Assembly: GCF_000004195.4 (NCBI RefSeq)
Contig: NC_030677.2
Location: forward strand, 175,386,019 to 175,450,018
Origin: Xenopus tropicalis
Lineage: Eukaryota > Chordata > Amphibia > Anura > Pipidae
Direction: 5' to 3'
Length of the DNA: 64,000 nt
Below the pieces are notes generated by a model. That model made no database searches and had not been told where the DNA came from. It saw only the letters and a list, made by a program, of their open reading frames with translations. The number at the start of each line of letters is the position of its first letter. The stretch's first letter is position 1. This document shows positions 1 to 14,600 of this stretch, piece after piece. The translations under genes and the position numbers were made by a program.

Positions 1-1990
1 CTGTATTCCCTCACTTGTACTGAGAGCTATCCCCCTACCCCTGTATTCCCTCACTTGTACTGAGAGCTATCTCCCCTACCCCTGTATTCCCTCACTTGTA
101 CTAAGAGCTATCTCCCATACCCCTGTATTCCCTCACTTGTACTAAGAGCTATCTCCCCTACCCCTGTATTCCCTCACTTGTACTGAGAGCTATCTCCCCT
201 ACCCCTGTATTCCCTCACTTGTACTGAGAGCTATCTCCCCTACCCCTGTATTCCCTCACTTGTACTGAGAGCTATCCCCTACCCCTGTATTCCCTCCTTG
301 TACTGAGCACTCCCTACCCTGTTCCCTCACTTGTACTGAGAGCTATCTCCCCTACCCCTGTTTCCCTCACTTGTACTAAGAGCTATCTCCCTACCCCTGT
401 ATTCCCTCACTTGTACTAAGAGCTATCTCCCATACCCCTGTATTCCCTCACTTGTACTGAGAGCTATCTCCCCTACCCCTGTATTCCCTCACTTGTACTG
501 AGAGCTATCTCCCATACCCCTGTATTCCCTCACTTGTACTAAGAGCTATCTCCCCTACCCCTGTATTCCCTCACTTGTACTGAGAGCTATCCCCCCTACC
601 CCTGTATTCCCTCACTTGTACTGAGAGCTATCTCCCCTACCCCTGTATTCCCTCACTTGTACTGAGAGCTATCTCCCCTACCCCTGTATTCCCTCACTTG
701 TACTGAGAGCTATCTCCCCTACCCCTGTATTCCCTCACTTGTACTGAGAGCTATCCCCCCTACCCTGTAATTCCCTCACTTGTACTGAGAGCTATCTCCC
801 CTACCCCTGTATTCCCTCACTTGTACTGAGAGCTATCTCCCCTACCCCTGTATTCCCTCACTTGTACTGAGACTATCTCCCCCTACCCCCTGTATTCCCT
901 CACTTGTACTGAGAGCTATCCTCCCATACCCCTGTATTCCCTCACTTGTACTGAGAGCTATCTCCATACCCCTGTATTCCCTCACTTGTACTGAGAGCTA
1001 TCTCCCATAACCCTGTATTCCCTCACTTGTACTGAGAGCTATCTCCCATACCCCTGTATTCCCTCACTTGTACTAAGAGCTATCTCCCATACCCCTGTAT
1101 TCCCTCACTTGTACTGAGAGCTACTCCCAACCCCTGGTATTCCCTCACTTGTCTGAGAGCCTATCTCCTACCCCCTGTATTCCCTCACTTGTATGAGAGC
1201 TATCTCCCTACCCCTGTATTCCCTCACTTGTACTGAGAGCTATCTCCCATACCCCTGTATTCCCTCACTTGTACTAAGAGCTATCTCCCCTACCCCTGTA
1301 TTCCCTCACTTGTACTGAGAGCTATCTCCCTACCCTGTTTCCTCACTTGTACTGAGAGCTATCTCCCATACCCCTGTATTCCCTCACTTGTACTAAGAGC
1401 TATCTCCCCTACCCCTGTATTCCCTCACTTGTACTGAGAGCTATCTCCCCTACCCCTGTATTCCCTCACTTGTACTGAGAGCTATCTCCCATACCCCTGT
1501 ATTCCCTCACTTGTACTGAGAGCTATCTCCCCTACCCCTGTATTCCCTCACTTGTACTGAGAGCTATCTCCCCTACCCCTGTATTCCCTCACTTGTACTG
1601 AGAGCTATCTCCCATACCCCTGTATTCCCTCACTTGTACTGAGAGCTATCTCCCCTACCCCTGTATTCCCTCACTTGTACTGAGAGCTATCTCCCATACC
1701 CCTGTATTCCCTCACTTGTACTGAGAGCTATCTCCCATAACCCTGTATTCCCTCACTTGTACTGAGAGCTATCTCCCATACCCCTGTATTCCCTCACTTG
1801 TACTAAGAGCTATCTCCCATACCCCTGTATTCCCTCACTTGTACTGAGAGCTATCTCCCATACCCCTGTATTCCCTCACTTGTACTAAGAGCTATCTCCC
1901 ATACCCCTGTATTCCCTCACTTGTACTGAGAGCTATCTCCCCTACCCCTGTATTCCCTCACTTGTACTGAGAGCTCTCTCCCATAATCCT
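1..1990. repeat. 41-bp minisatellite, at least 48 copies
   Basis: A unit of about 40-41 bp (CTGTATTCCCTCACTTGTAC plus TGAGAGCTATCTCCCCTACC) repeats from the window edge to about 1990. A few point variants recur (TGAG/TAAG, CCCTACC/CCATACC) and there are small indels near 280-360, 870-1000 and 1120-1330. It lies in the pdzph1 intron left of the first visible exon and continues beyond the window. Confidence 0.98.
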
Positions 1991-2522
1991 ATCTCCCATC
2001 TAACTGGCCACATTAAGTAAAGGCATTATCAACTTGTGAACTAGACCAGGCCACTTGGGTTTTAGAAAGAGGTTTAGAATGAGGGTTTTTTGTGCTAAAA
2101 ACTATAAATTTGAATAGTTTGAAAAAAAACATGACTTCGCTATTAATTAAGCAAAAAACTGGAATGTAGAACTTTGGCATCTGAAAGCTTGTGAGGTCAT
2201 CTAGAAGTCAATGATATCTGTCCTAGGCAAAATTTAAACTATTTAATCAGTTTGAGTTTTTAATATTTTTTTTAAACCTGTCAACCAGTTAAAAATGATG
2301 AGTGATTTTTTTAATAAACAAGGTAATATACACAATTTTAAAAATTTCAAGGTTATTTGAAGTTGAAAAAAAATTACACAAATACATATTTTGTTAAATA
2401 ACCTTGCAGTGTCATATGCAAAGAAGTGGTGTTGGTGTAGAAGTATACAGTACGACGGTTATACTTTTTTAATGAAGACAAATTTTCAATACAATACATT
2501 TTCTTATATTCTTCTAAAACAG

Positions 2523-2624
2523 TTCGTGAACGTACTGTGAGAATAGCCAAAGGGACAGGGGACTACCCTTGGGGATTCCGAATTCAGTTTTCAAAACCTA
2601 TTCTTGTAACTGAGGTTGATACAA
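2523..2624 (+). CDS. pdzph1: pdzph1 exon: PDZ strands beta1-beta3
   Basis: The acceptor is a T-rich tract ending AAAACAG and the donor is GTAAGT. The 102-bp exon starts with 2 nt of a split codon and ends with 1 nt. It encodes [17 protein letters not shown] and on to TEVDT, the first PDZ strands and the carboxylate-binding loop. No further coding exon is visible to its left, where a minisatellite occupies the intron. Confidence 0.85.
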
Positions 2625-5600
2625 GTAAGTCATCTGTTAATATTCTATTATTTTGTTCGAATTAGCAACTGACCATTACCCACCAAGTTTGCCTTTAGAA
2701 CTGTATATAAATACTTCCCTTACAAGAAGTAAAATATTATATTTGTTAAATAATTCCAACCCCCTCCATATCCAATGCGCAATTTTTATTTTTAAACTTT
2801 GTTTTTATTTTCAGACATATCTATTATATTGCCTTTTGTAACGTCTTATTTTGCATGTATGTCTCTTGAATAACCGAATATTAACATATATAACAAAACC
2901 TAAACTTTTAGCTCTTACCTGATCTCTTTAGGCCTTAGCTCTTACCTGATCTCTTTAGGCCTTATGAGAAGTGTTTTTCACTGTGGGTAGGTTGCCACCA
3001 ATCTGTTTGGTTGTTGACTCCTGGGTGGTACGTGGCCTTCTCAATTTTATTACATAAACCCATGTTAGAGCTGTGCTAAGTTCCCCTTAAATTCAGAGTT
3101 GGGACCAGCGGTTGTTGCATATTCTTATTCTATCTTATTCCATGTTAGATGGCGCAGCTGAAGAAGCGGGGCTCCAGGTTGGAGACATTGTAATGGCTGT
3201 CAATGGAACTGATGTAACCAGTATTCCACATTCTGAAGCTGCATGCCTAGCACGGCAAGGTGAGCCCCCTACTTCCCATCATTCATTCTAAATGATCTCC
3301 TACCTGTACAAACAAATCTAAACTAATGCAGGTAGATCAAGGACTTTATACACACACAGGAAGTCTTGTTTAGGAATCAAGGACAAGTGCAAAATTCACA
3401 CGTAATTCATCATTATTTTTTTAGCCACAATGCTGCGTTATCTTCATCATAATTGAAGGCACTGACAGAACAGAGTGTGCTACAACTTTGCATCCACATT
3501 GATAAAATATGGACAAAGTGGTACATTTTGATTGTGTCATTTGGATGTTTGTGGGGTCAGAAAAGTCATTAGCATGAGAGTCATTAGGAGCAAGTCAGGT
3601 ATGTGTAAAAATGCAAAATGTGAAGGGAAATAACACCAGGGCCAGGGTCCCTTGTTCCATGCCCTTGTATTTGCATCTAGAACCAGAATAAGCAAGTACA
3701 AGCACATCTAATACAGAGTGAATAGCATTTATTTTTCCACATTTTTATACCAATGAGACCACTGGTGCTTAAACAGCTAAACCCATAATTTTTATATCTG
3801 TATGGTATAAGGTGGCTGTTCTACTTCCGAAAGTCAGCAGCTCTGTACTTTGTAAGACAGCTCCCGTCCCCCTCATTCACTTTCCCACTTACTCCCCACT
3901 CACCTTCTGAGTTTGTCTAGCAGAGCTTTCTCCCTCTAAGACTATGGGGCACATTTACTAACCCACGAACGGGCCGAATGCGTCCGATTGCGTTTTTTTC
4001 GTAATGATCGGTAATTTTGCGTTTTTTTCGGCGTCTTTACGATTTTTGCGTAAAAACGCGAGTTTTTCGGCGTCTTTACGATTTTTGCGTAAAAACACGA
4101 GTTTTTCGGCGTCTTTACGATTTTTGCGTAAAAACGCGAGTTTTTCGTAGCCATTACGAAAGTTGCGCAAAGTCGCGATTTTTTCGTAGCGTTAAAACTT
4201 GCGCGAAACGTTGCGCCTTTTAAGTTTTAACGCTACGAAAAAGGCGCAACTTTGCGCGCAAGTGTTAACGCTACGAAAAAATCGCGACTTTGTGCAACTT
4301 TCGTAATGGCTACGAAAAACTCGCGTTTTTACGCAAAAATCGTAAAGACCCCGAAAAACTCGCGTTTTTATGCAAAAATCGTAAAGACGCCGAAAAAATC
4401 GCAAAAAATACAAAAAAGTCGCAAAATGTTCGTTTCCAATCGGAATTTTTCCAATTCGGATTCGAAATCGTGTCTTAGTAAATCAGCCCCTATGACATGG
4501 ACAGTACTCCTCTCTTTGTATCAGCAATCAGTATTCATACGTATTTCCAGTGTCCTGTATACCATAGCCACACACAGCACTTGCAATACTATATGCCAAG
4601 GGGCTGGAGAAGGAGGGCTGTGCTGGGGGAGCCCAGAATGTATGTGGGAGTTGTACAATAGGATTGCTTTTCAATTAGAGTTTTCCAAACTTTACCTTTA
4701 AATTCACTAGCTGGGGTATATATATGCATCCAAAATGTATGTGTATAAAAAGTAAAAGAAATAATATGCAGGAATAAAAAAAATATTTACAGTTTTATAA
4801 AGGATACACTCACACACACAAAAATAAAGAATTATTCATAAAATCCACAGAGGTGCACATTTGTGATAAATAAAAATAAAGCACTACTGGACTGCACAGT
4901 CGACTAATGATACTCAATACAGTAAACAGCACTAAGTGTCTGGTATCCAAGCTTTATATAGGGTCCGCCATGACTTGTTTTATAGCCATGGTTATAGTGT
5001 ATTTTATTTTGTACCATATTTATATACACATTTTGTTTTATTATTAGACATTGACATATAGACAGGAATGATTTTACCCTAGTACAATATGACCAAATTG
5101 ATGGAAGTTCTTGATCTATGAATTTAATGATCCTGCAAAATTACTGTATAATAAATTATTCCTGTGATTATGGGATAAATGAATTCTGTTTCTTGGAAAT
5201 GACAGTTCTGGCATATGTATATATTAAAGGTGTTTATAAATCCAAATCATATATATGTTTAAGTTTCTGCCATATTTATATATTAAACAAGTTTCTTATT
5301 GTAGAATGTATTTCTAGTCCCTTCTAGGCAAGTCAGTCTGTTTCATATCTTGGCTGCCTAATTTGCTAAGTTCTGAAAAATGTTATACACAGACCCCATT
5401 ACATTAGAGTTATCATTAACAAGGACAGAGAAAACTAAATCGGTAAAAAAAAGATATGATAGCCACTCATGATTGTTGATTCACATGATTTTCCCATTTC
5501 CCACACATACACAGACTTGGACAGAAAGTACAAGGATAGCATTGTTAATATTACATTCATTTTTTTTATCAGAGAAAAGCTGCAGCTACAGAACAGTGCT

Positions 5601-8600
5601 GGCTGTGCTTTCAAAACGAGTATCCCCCATGTATGGTCCAAAAATAGGAAACATACATCAGTTCTTTACTTTCGACATTAACCATGGTAAGGCTGGAGAT
5701 TTTCTTGATTCCTACCTTTGCACTCCAAATGCCTCCCCATATAAGTGACAGCTCTTGGAAAGAGAGAGAGAAGTTAGATTGCACCCTATTTCCCCTTTTT
5801 GATATACCATTTGTGCATATTGTGCATTTTAGAAAGCAAATATAGGAATCAGTAAGTGTGTGTTATGGGTGAGTTTCACGATTTTGTTGTACTGCAGCTC
5901 CCAGCATGCCACTGAAAGACCTGGATGTTGTAGTTCAAGAACATCTGGACCCCCCTTACATTGGTCATTACTGAGCCAAGCACCTGAGTTTTGCAAAGGA
6001 AACTGTCATTAGTTCTGATGGAAAATACTCAAATGTGGGCTTTCTGGGCAAACTCTGTTTGTCACTGCTTCCATTAATACTAATTACAGCCTCCTCCAGT
6101 GGCTTTGGGTGCTTCATCACTGATTGTAAACGGATGCCCTGCATTGGTACAACTGGTGTGTTTGCCTCAGAAACACTACTATAGTTTATATAAACAAAGC
6201 TGATGTGTAGCCATGGGGGCAGCCCCAAGGCACAGGTTACTAAGCAGATAACAGATAAAACACCATTTTATTCTACAGAAGTTGTCTGTTATCTGCTATG
6301 TAACCTGTGCTTTTTCTCCTTTTCCCAGCTTTAATGGCTGCCCCCATGGCTACACGGCAGCTTATTTATATCAATTATAGTAGTCTTTCTGTAGCAAACA
6401 CACAACTTTTACCAGAGCAGGTTAACAGTACATTACATTTTAATTTCATTAAAAGACTTTCAATTTTTGATGTTACTGTTCCTTTAAAGAAAAGCCATTG
6501 CATGTTGCCATACAAAGTATACAATGCACACATAATAAAATATCCCTGATATAACTTGCCACTTAGATAAATAGCTAATAAAATATTAATACACATTCTT
6601 GGCATTTTCCAAACACAGTCAATAGTTCCCTTTATGTTTAAACATGCCATTGGCATCTCTGCATATAGCATGCTTGTGAGTTATTTTGTAGACTAACCCT
6701 CATATATAATAAAAGTTTGCCCAGCAGTAACCCATAGCAACCAATAAGATGTTTGCTTTTAAACAGGTGACCAGTAAATGCTGCATGCTTATTGGTTGCT
6801 ATGGGTTACTGCTCCTGGGCAAATGTAGTGCCTTTTATTACATAAATCTCTAAATCACTTTGAGCTCTAAACTATATATACCAAATCTTTTACCTACCTG
6901 TGGCTGTGATTTGAAGTGGGGAAGGACTTATCAGGCTTTTTAAAGCAAGTATGTTGTATGAAAATGCAGTGGCAGTAAATAACCCCTTCACTTCCAAGAA
7001 ACAGACCTCTGATTCTCTACTTATGGGAGAGATGCATGTGACTGTAGGAAAACTATACCCTAAGAATGAATACATAACCAACAGATAGTATATATCTAAT
7101 TAAGTAAACTGGAATATATATATATATCAGTAAATATTGCCCTTTTACATCTTTTCCCTTGAGCCACCATTTAGTGATGGGCTGTGGGAGTAAAAGACAG
7201 AACTTTGTCCATTAATTGGCCGATGTGACTTAACTTGTCTGTGTGCCCTTTGTTTGTTTGTTTGTTTGTTTGTTTGTGTGCAGCGTGAATCATATGATCC
7301 CAGGAGGCGGCCCTTCATTTTTAAATTGCCAATTTTCTATTTAGGATTACCTAATACTATTAACTGTAATGTTATTAAAATGGTGTATTTAGATGAAGCA
7401 GGGTTTTATAAATGAGCTGTTGCATGAAATATATTTTTGTAGAGACCCACATTGTTTGGGGAAGTATCTAGGATCTTATAAATTAATTAATCTTTCATTC
7501 TTGTATCATAGGGCCGCCGCAGCAGTCTTTTTCAGGTTTAGGCCCTAACTCTTGCACCACTCCAGAACACTCTGGGGACTCTCAGTGGGTGACACCTTCT
7601 TGTTTCACTTTCTCTGCAACCAGGTCTCAGCTGAATCTAAGCAGAATCTTAGCAGTGCCTCAAAAATGTAACCCTTTTCTTACTGCACTCCAGCAGAATA
7701 AGAAGGACCACACTCACTTGCCTGTTACATATTTACAATCCCGTAGACCATGAACCTCTTTGCTTGTTATGTTGAAACTGAGAACTGGGATTTACAGCAC
7801 AGTGCTTCAACTTAGTGGGCACTGAGGAGTACACCTCCATCCAAAGTACCTCTCCCTTTGGATAGGCAGTTGCTCATGAAAAACGCCTGCCCTTACACAG
7901 GGGACACCAAGGATGGCAATATGCACCCACAGGCAGCTGAACAGGATGCAGAACAGTCTCTCTCTGTAGGGCTGGAGCTCAAAGCTATCCAAAGCTGAGT
8001 ATACCGCAGACTCTCTGGTTACTGGCAGCTCCTTTACTTTCCACACTGCACTCTCACTCTCTAGATCTGGCTGGCTCTGCAGCAGGGTCCCTTTACATAC
8101 CCCCAAACTGTCCTGCTTTCCGCGGGACTGTCCCAGTTTTAATAGTGCATCCTGCTGTCCCGGATAGTTCAATGAATGTCCCGCATTTCCGTAATAGATT
8201 ACGGAAATGCGGAACATTCATTGAACTATCCAGGACAGCGGGAGGTGCTGGCTGGAGCCGGGTGCTCCTTCTTCTTCAGCAGCTCCTCTCCTTGTGCGGT
8301 GGTGAAGAAGGAAGCACTGTGTATGGAGGCACTGTTTATGGGGGGGTACTGTGTATGGGGGGCACTGTGTATGGGGGGTACTGTCTCAATTGGAGCCACT
8401 GTGTATGGGGGGCACTTTCTATGGGGTCACTGTGTATGGGGGGTACTTACTATGGGGGCACTGTGTATGGGGGTACTGTTTGTGGGGGCAATTAGGGGCA
8501 CTTTCTGGGGGGGGTACTGTCTATGGGGGTACTGTTTTTGGGGGCACTGTGTATGGGGGGTACTGTCTATTGGGCCATTGGGGGCACTGTGTATGGGGGG

Positions 8601-11600
8601 GCAAAGCTGGTACATAGTTATAACTCACTTATAACTGACTGCCTTCTCTCTATATTTGTATTTTATATGTAGGAGTTGCTATATTGTTTTCCTTAGGTAG
8701 TACAGTATGAGGGTATAGCACAATTTGCGTCTGATCCCACCATTTCAACTATACAAAAGGAGTACTACTGTCACATCATTCAGATGTGCAAGTTAGGAAG
8801 GGTCAGGGGTTGCAGCCCACATTGGCACCCTGTCCACATTGGCCTCTAGCCCATCTACAATGTGCACCCAGCCTTTTATATTAGATATGATTTTGGTGTG
8901 CCAGCTCCCAGCACAGTGCTATGAAAAATTCAGCCAGCACATGATACTTGGATTAAGGTACATATATTACTAAAAGTGCCATTTAGTGAAATACCCAGTC
9001 TGAATGTAAAAATTCACACTGCATTTGTAGTATTAGAAAGAAAGTTAATTTAATTAGTTAGAAAGGGCAACATCTGGCTTAGGAAGAACATATGGGCAGT
9101 GCAGAACCTACTAGCTTAGGGGTATATTTATCATGCTGTGTAAAAAGTGGAGTGAAACATTATCAGTGATGTTGCTCATAGCAGCCAATCAGATGCTTTG
9201 CTTTGGTTTTCCAACTGTTGAAATCTACTTGCTGATTGGTTGCCCTGGGCAACATCACCGGTCTTTACATCAACATCATCAACTTTTTACACAGCAAATT
9301 AAATATACGCATTAGTGTGTTTCTAAACTCAGGTGATACTGAGCTCCAATGGCCAGCATCATACTGGCGCCACTATCCAACAATACCTTATTATAGTTCT
9401 GCAGCACAGGCTTAGAAAGTTATATACCAAGTAAGGCTTTATTGTGTAAATGGACTATGTACATGAGTACCAAAGGCAAAGGTACCAATCAAATGGATTA
9501 ATGCATCAGTTGGAGACAATGCTCACAATTTATTCTAATGCAAAAAATCTGTGAAGTTTTGTGCCAGATGTCTTTTGAGATCCATCTGTAGCTTAGGTAT
9601 CTGAGCACCTGAGGCCTCTACAAGAAGCAAGAGTGGAATAAGACCTTGTGTGACAAGCATCCAATATATTAGTGTTAAACAGTCACTGTTCCTTTTTTAG
9701 TTTAATGTTTGCTTCCCCTGGCACCTCAGGCTAGTATAGCATCTGCTGATGTCCCAATGAACTGATTTCACTGCACTGGCATTCTTTCTTTGCTATGAGT
9801 CTGACAGAGAACATCTATACAGTATACTCTTTACCACTCAACTATTCACAGGCAATGCAGTCATAGGTACAATATAGTGACAGTCATCTTGGCCATACAT
9901 GTATTTTGATTGGCAGCTTAAGGAAGAAGGCCAATTGCATTCATTTCAAACAGCTTGTTTATAAATGTCCTTACTGCATTATGGGCCAAGTCTGTGGCGG
10001 AAGTGGAATAGGATGTGCCACTTTATGAGTCTCTCTGTCATTAAACTGAGGAGAATACACAAATAGAGTCCTCTCAGAAAGGGTATGTGGATGGCAAGGC
10101 ACCCATGGGGAGCAGCTAGAGCAGGGGTCGGGAACCTTTTTGGCTGAGAGAGCCATAAACACCACATATTTTAAAATGTAATTCCGTAAGAGCCATACAA
10201 TATGTTTGCCCGCGGATGCGGCAGGGCAAGGTAGGGTGGGTGCCAAGGAGGCCGGATGCAGAGGAGGGCATGGCCTGCGCTCGGCGGATAGAAGACGTGT
10301 TCTAAGGCTTAGAACACGTCTTCTATATGCCGTGTGCAGCCCACACCCCCGTTATTTTTTTATTAAAGATTTGGCAGCGAGCCAGATGCAGCCATCAAAA
10401 GAGCCACATATGGCTCCCGAGCCATAGGTTCCCTACCCCTGAGCTAGAGGCTAGGGCAGGTATGCCGAGGCCACTGTGTTATAAAATACTGGGATACAAG
10501 GGCAACGTTTCCATATATTTCTTGGTTACTGTGTCATCAAATGCTGTGGGCACTAAATAATATACTTCTAGGTCTACTGTATCTTATATTACTGAGGTCT
10601 GTGCTTACTGTTTCATGACATGCTTGGTTATTGTATCTTATATTGCTGAGATTACTATGCTCTGTGTGAAAATATAGTAAGGTTACTGTGTCATGAAAAT
10701 CTGGGGTCACTGTCATTAAATTCTAGGGCCACTATGTCATAATATTACTTTTATAGGGTAATAGAGTTTTGTTTTACAAAAAGTGTTCTAATAATAATCC
10801 TATAACAGTGACATATAAAAGTGTAAATAGTGACAGAGGAAGTGAGTTGCTGATATTTTGGGTATCCTACGCCCCCCATTCTACCACTAACCAATGCCAA
10901 TATTAAATACAGTTGACTCATTTTATATAATTTCTTACATGTTTTCTCCAGTCTGGAATGTAAATCAATACAGCAACTCCCAGAAACAAAGTTCACTTTG
11001 AGTTCCCAGCATTTAAAGCTATTCCGTGCATAGCACATTATCATAGCAAATAAATAATGCAAGGTGCTACACTGTACTGAAACTGACATGGCCAATCATT
11101 GTTAGGCTGGAGACCACTATTTGTTTTAATGTAAATAAACAGATTTTCATTGAAAGCAGAGGTCTAGGGGGCTCCCTTTCCTAACAGATATATTAGAGTT
11201 AACTCAAATAACCGACTCCAGCACAAGCAAAATATAACAAAATAACTGACTCTTGAACAAATCCTACATGTACAGGAACAGGATTTCCCTCAATCATCAA
11301 CTCTAATACATCTTCTAGGCAAAGGGTGCAACCCCCCCCCCCAAAAAAAAAAGATGTATTAGATCTGTCAATCAACATCTTACTCCACCTCTTGCATGAA
11401 ATGAAAATAGTGAGAGAAAGATTGCTGAGAGGCAGAGTGCAGAGTAACTTGCATATTTTGCAAACAGTACAACATTTTAATTGATTATATTTATGTTTCT
11501 TATTTCAGTGAGATGAAGCTTATATTACATTTTAATTTTGGTGATAATTCCCCTTCAAACAACTCTACATCTCTACAACATGCATTAATGTCATATTCAT

Positions 11601-14600
11601 GATTTATTTCATGGAAGCACCAGGGCTATCATATATCATTTTCATGGAGTGCAACATATCAACGTGGCATGGCAGTATCACATAGAGAGTGCTCAGAACA
11701 GCTGAAGGACTCATCACCACCAAATTTTCAATACTGTTTGGTCTTGGCACTGCCAGATGCAAGAAAAGAATTATACCCATAACCTGCGACCCAAGGCAAG
11801 GGAATGAACTTAGGGTTGCCACCTTTTTAGAATGAATTTACTGGCCAGCAGGGGGGGACAGAGACAAAAAGGACAGTCTGTTATATGGGGGGAAGGGTGA
11901 TGGTGAAAGGGGCGGAGTTATTAGAGACATTATGAGAAGACTTGGGAAAGGAAAATAGAAAGAGAAAGGGTACGTTTCAGGGGGTTCTGGGCAGATAGGG
12001 GGCTGGCCAGTCAAATTTGTAATACCTAGCCAGGCCGGTGAAATATCAGCCAGGTGGCAACCCTACATGAACTATTCTCTCTGACACACAAGGCCTGAGA
12101 GCATAAAACTAGAAGCAAGGGACTATTCACTAGCTTCTTTCCATGCGAAAAAAAAATATGTGTCTCTCTTTATGTACCCATTTCTTGTCTTTTTGTAATT
12201 ATATTAAAATTCTAAATGCGTCTTATTATCCCAGGCTGAATTGCTATGTACTTTAGCGCAAACATCAATCAATTTCCACATGACCAATACCATGTATAAT
12301 ATGGTAAAATTTGTATTTCTGATTACTTGAGTATTTGTAATCATTTGTGATATTTCTTTTGCAGGTCCAGATCTGTTGACTCTTGTGGTTGGATCTGATA
12401 TCAGTCGCTTTCCCACCACCCCGAGGCCATCATGCCGTGGATATCTACATAAGAGAACACACTCAGGGCTGCTGAAAGGCTGGAGGAAGCGATGGTTCGT
12501 TCTGAAACACGATGGTAGCCTGCAGTACTATAAGCACAAAAAGGTGGGAAAAGATAAAATAAGCAACAAGCAGAAAACTTTTAGTATTGCACCTAAAGAA
12601 TGTAGCAATGAGATGTACAAAGATTATTTTGGAATTGAGATGATTTATATAAGTCTAAAGTGAGAGTCCCAGTACATTTACAATAATGGTGTTGCTAGCT
12701 ATATCCACTAGGTGGCGTGCCTCACTAGCGAATGAGCATGCCGTTGTAAGGAACGCTTTCTTGTCTCTTGTCAGAATGGGTAATTACTTTTATTTCTTCA
12801 AAAGTGCACAAGTGCAATTATATGATATAATTGTGTTATATATAAATGTATTTTTTTACTCACTCATGTATTTCTTCCCTTACATTTTTACTTTAAAACC
12901 ATTTACAACCACAAGCACAGTGTGAAAAGTGCAATGATTTTTGCCAGGATGCAGTGTTTTCCCCCTGCAATTCCAGTGTAAATGTGGTCGTCCTGGTGGA
13001 GTTTTGTCAGACGCAACTGTGCCCGATACGTCAAAACATAAACCATGAAACAAATTTGTGCTGAAAGGTTTCTACAGTGGCTTGCAAAAGTATTCGGCCC
13101 CCTTGAACTTTTCCACATTTTGTCACATTACAGCCACAAACATGAATCAATTTTATTGGAATTCCACATGAAAGACCAATACAAAGTGGTGTACACGTGA
13201 GAAGTGGAACGAAAATCAGACATGATTCCAAACATTTTTTACAAATAAATAACTGCAAAGTGGGGTGTGCGTAATTATTCAGCCCCCTTTGGTCTGAGTG
13301 CAGTCAGTTGCCCATAGACATTGCCTGATGAGTGCTAATGACTAAATAGAGTGCCCCTGTGTGTAATCTAACGTCAGTACAAATACACCTGCTCTGTGAC
13401 GGCCTCAGAGGTTGTCTAAGAGAATATTGGGAGCAACAACACCATGAAGTCCAAAGAACACACCAGACAGGTCAGGGATAAAGTTTTTGAGAAATTTAAA
13501 GCAGGCTTAGGCTACAAAAAGATTTCCAAAGCCTTGAACATCCCACGGAGCACTGTTCAAGCGATCATTCAGAAATGGAAGGAGTATGGCACAACTGTAA
13601 ACCTACCAAGACAAGGCCGTCCCCCTAAACTCACAGGCCGAACAAGGAGAGCGCTGATCAGAAATGCAGCCAAGAGGCCCATGGTGACTCTGGGGGAGCT
13701 GCAGAGATCTACAGCTCAGGTGGGGGAATCTGTCCATAGGACAACTATTAGTCGTGCACTGCACAAAGTTGGCCTTTATGGAAGAGTGGCAAGAAGAAAG
13801 CCATTGTTAACAGAAAACCATAAGAAGTCCCATTTGCAGTTTGCCACAAGCCATGTGGGGGACACAGCAAACATGTGGAAGAAGGTGCTCTGGTCAGATG
13901 AGACCAAAATGGAACTTTTTGGCCAAAATGCAAAACGCTATGTGTGGCGGAAAACTAACACTGCACATCATTCTGAACACACCATCCTCACTGTCAAATA
14001 TGGTGGTGGCAGCATCATGCTCTGGGGGGCCTCTCTTCAGAGGGACAGGGAAGCTGGTCAGAGTTGATGGGAAGATGGATGGAGCCAAATACAGGGCAAT
14101 CTTGGAAGAAAACCTCTAGGAGTCTGCAAAAGACTTGAGACTGGGGCGGAGGTTCACCTTCCAGCAGGACAACGACCCTAAACATAAAGCCAGGGCAACA
14201 ATGGAATGGTTTAAAATAAAACATATCCATGTGTTAGAATGGCCCAGTCACAGTCCAGATCTAAATCCAATGGAGAATCTGTGGCAAGATCTGAAAACTG
14301 CTGTTCCCAAACGCTGTCCATCTAATCTGACTGAGCTGGAGCTGTTTTGCAAAGAAGAATGGGCAAGGATTTCAGTCTGTAGATGTGCAAAGCTGGTAGA
14401 GACATACCCTAAAAGACTGGCAGCTGTAATTGCAGCAAAAGGTGGTTCTACAAAGTATTGACTCAGGGGGCTGAATAATTACGCACACCCCACTTTGCAG
14501 TTATTTATTTATAAAAAATGTTTGGAATCATGTATGATTTTCCTTCCACTTCTCACGTGTACACCACTTTGTATTGGTCTTTCACTTGGAATTCCAATAA

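Noticed and set aside
1..1990. CRISPR-like array
   Set aside because: The units are contiguous with no unique spacers and the genome is eukaryotic; it is a minisatellite.
7807..8217. 136-codon minus-strand frame
   Set aside because: It runs into a hairpin repeat that encodes mirror-image peptides on both strands; there is no family signature.
8145..8634. Gly/Tyr/Trp-rich plus frames resembling a structural protein
   Set aside because: They come from the 16-bp G-rich minisatellite, in all three frames.
12376..12663. 95-codon frame read as a stand-alone small PH protein
   Set aside because: It is the pdzph1 PH1 exon read through its donor into the intron.
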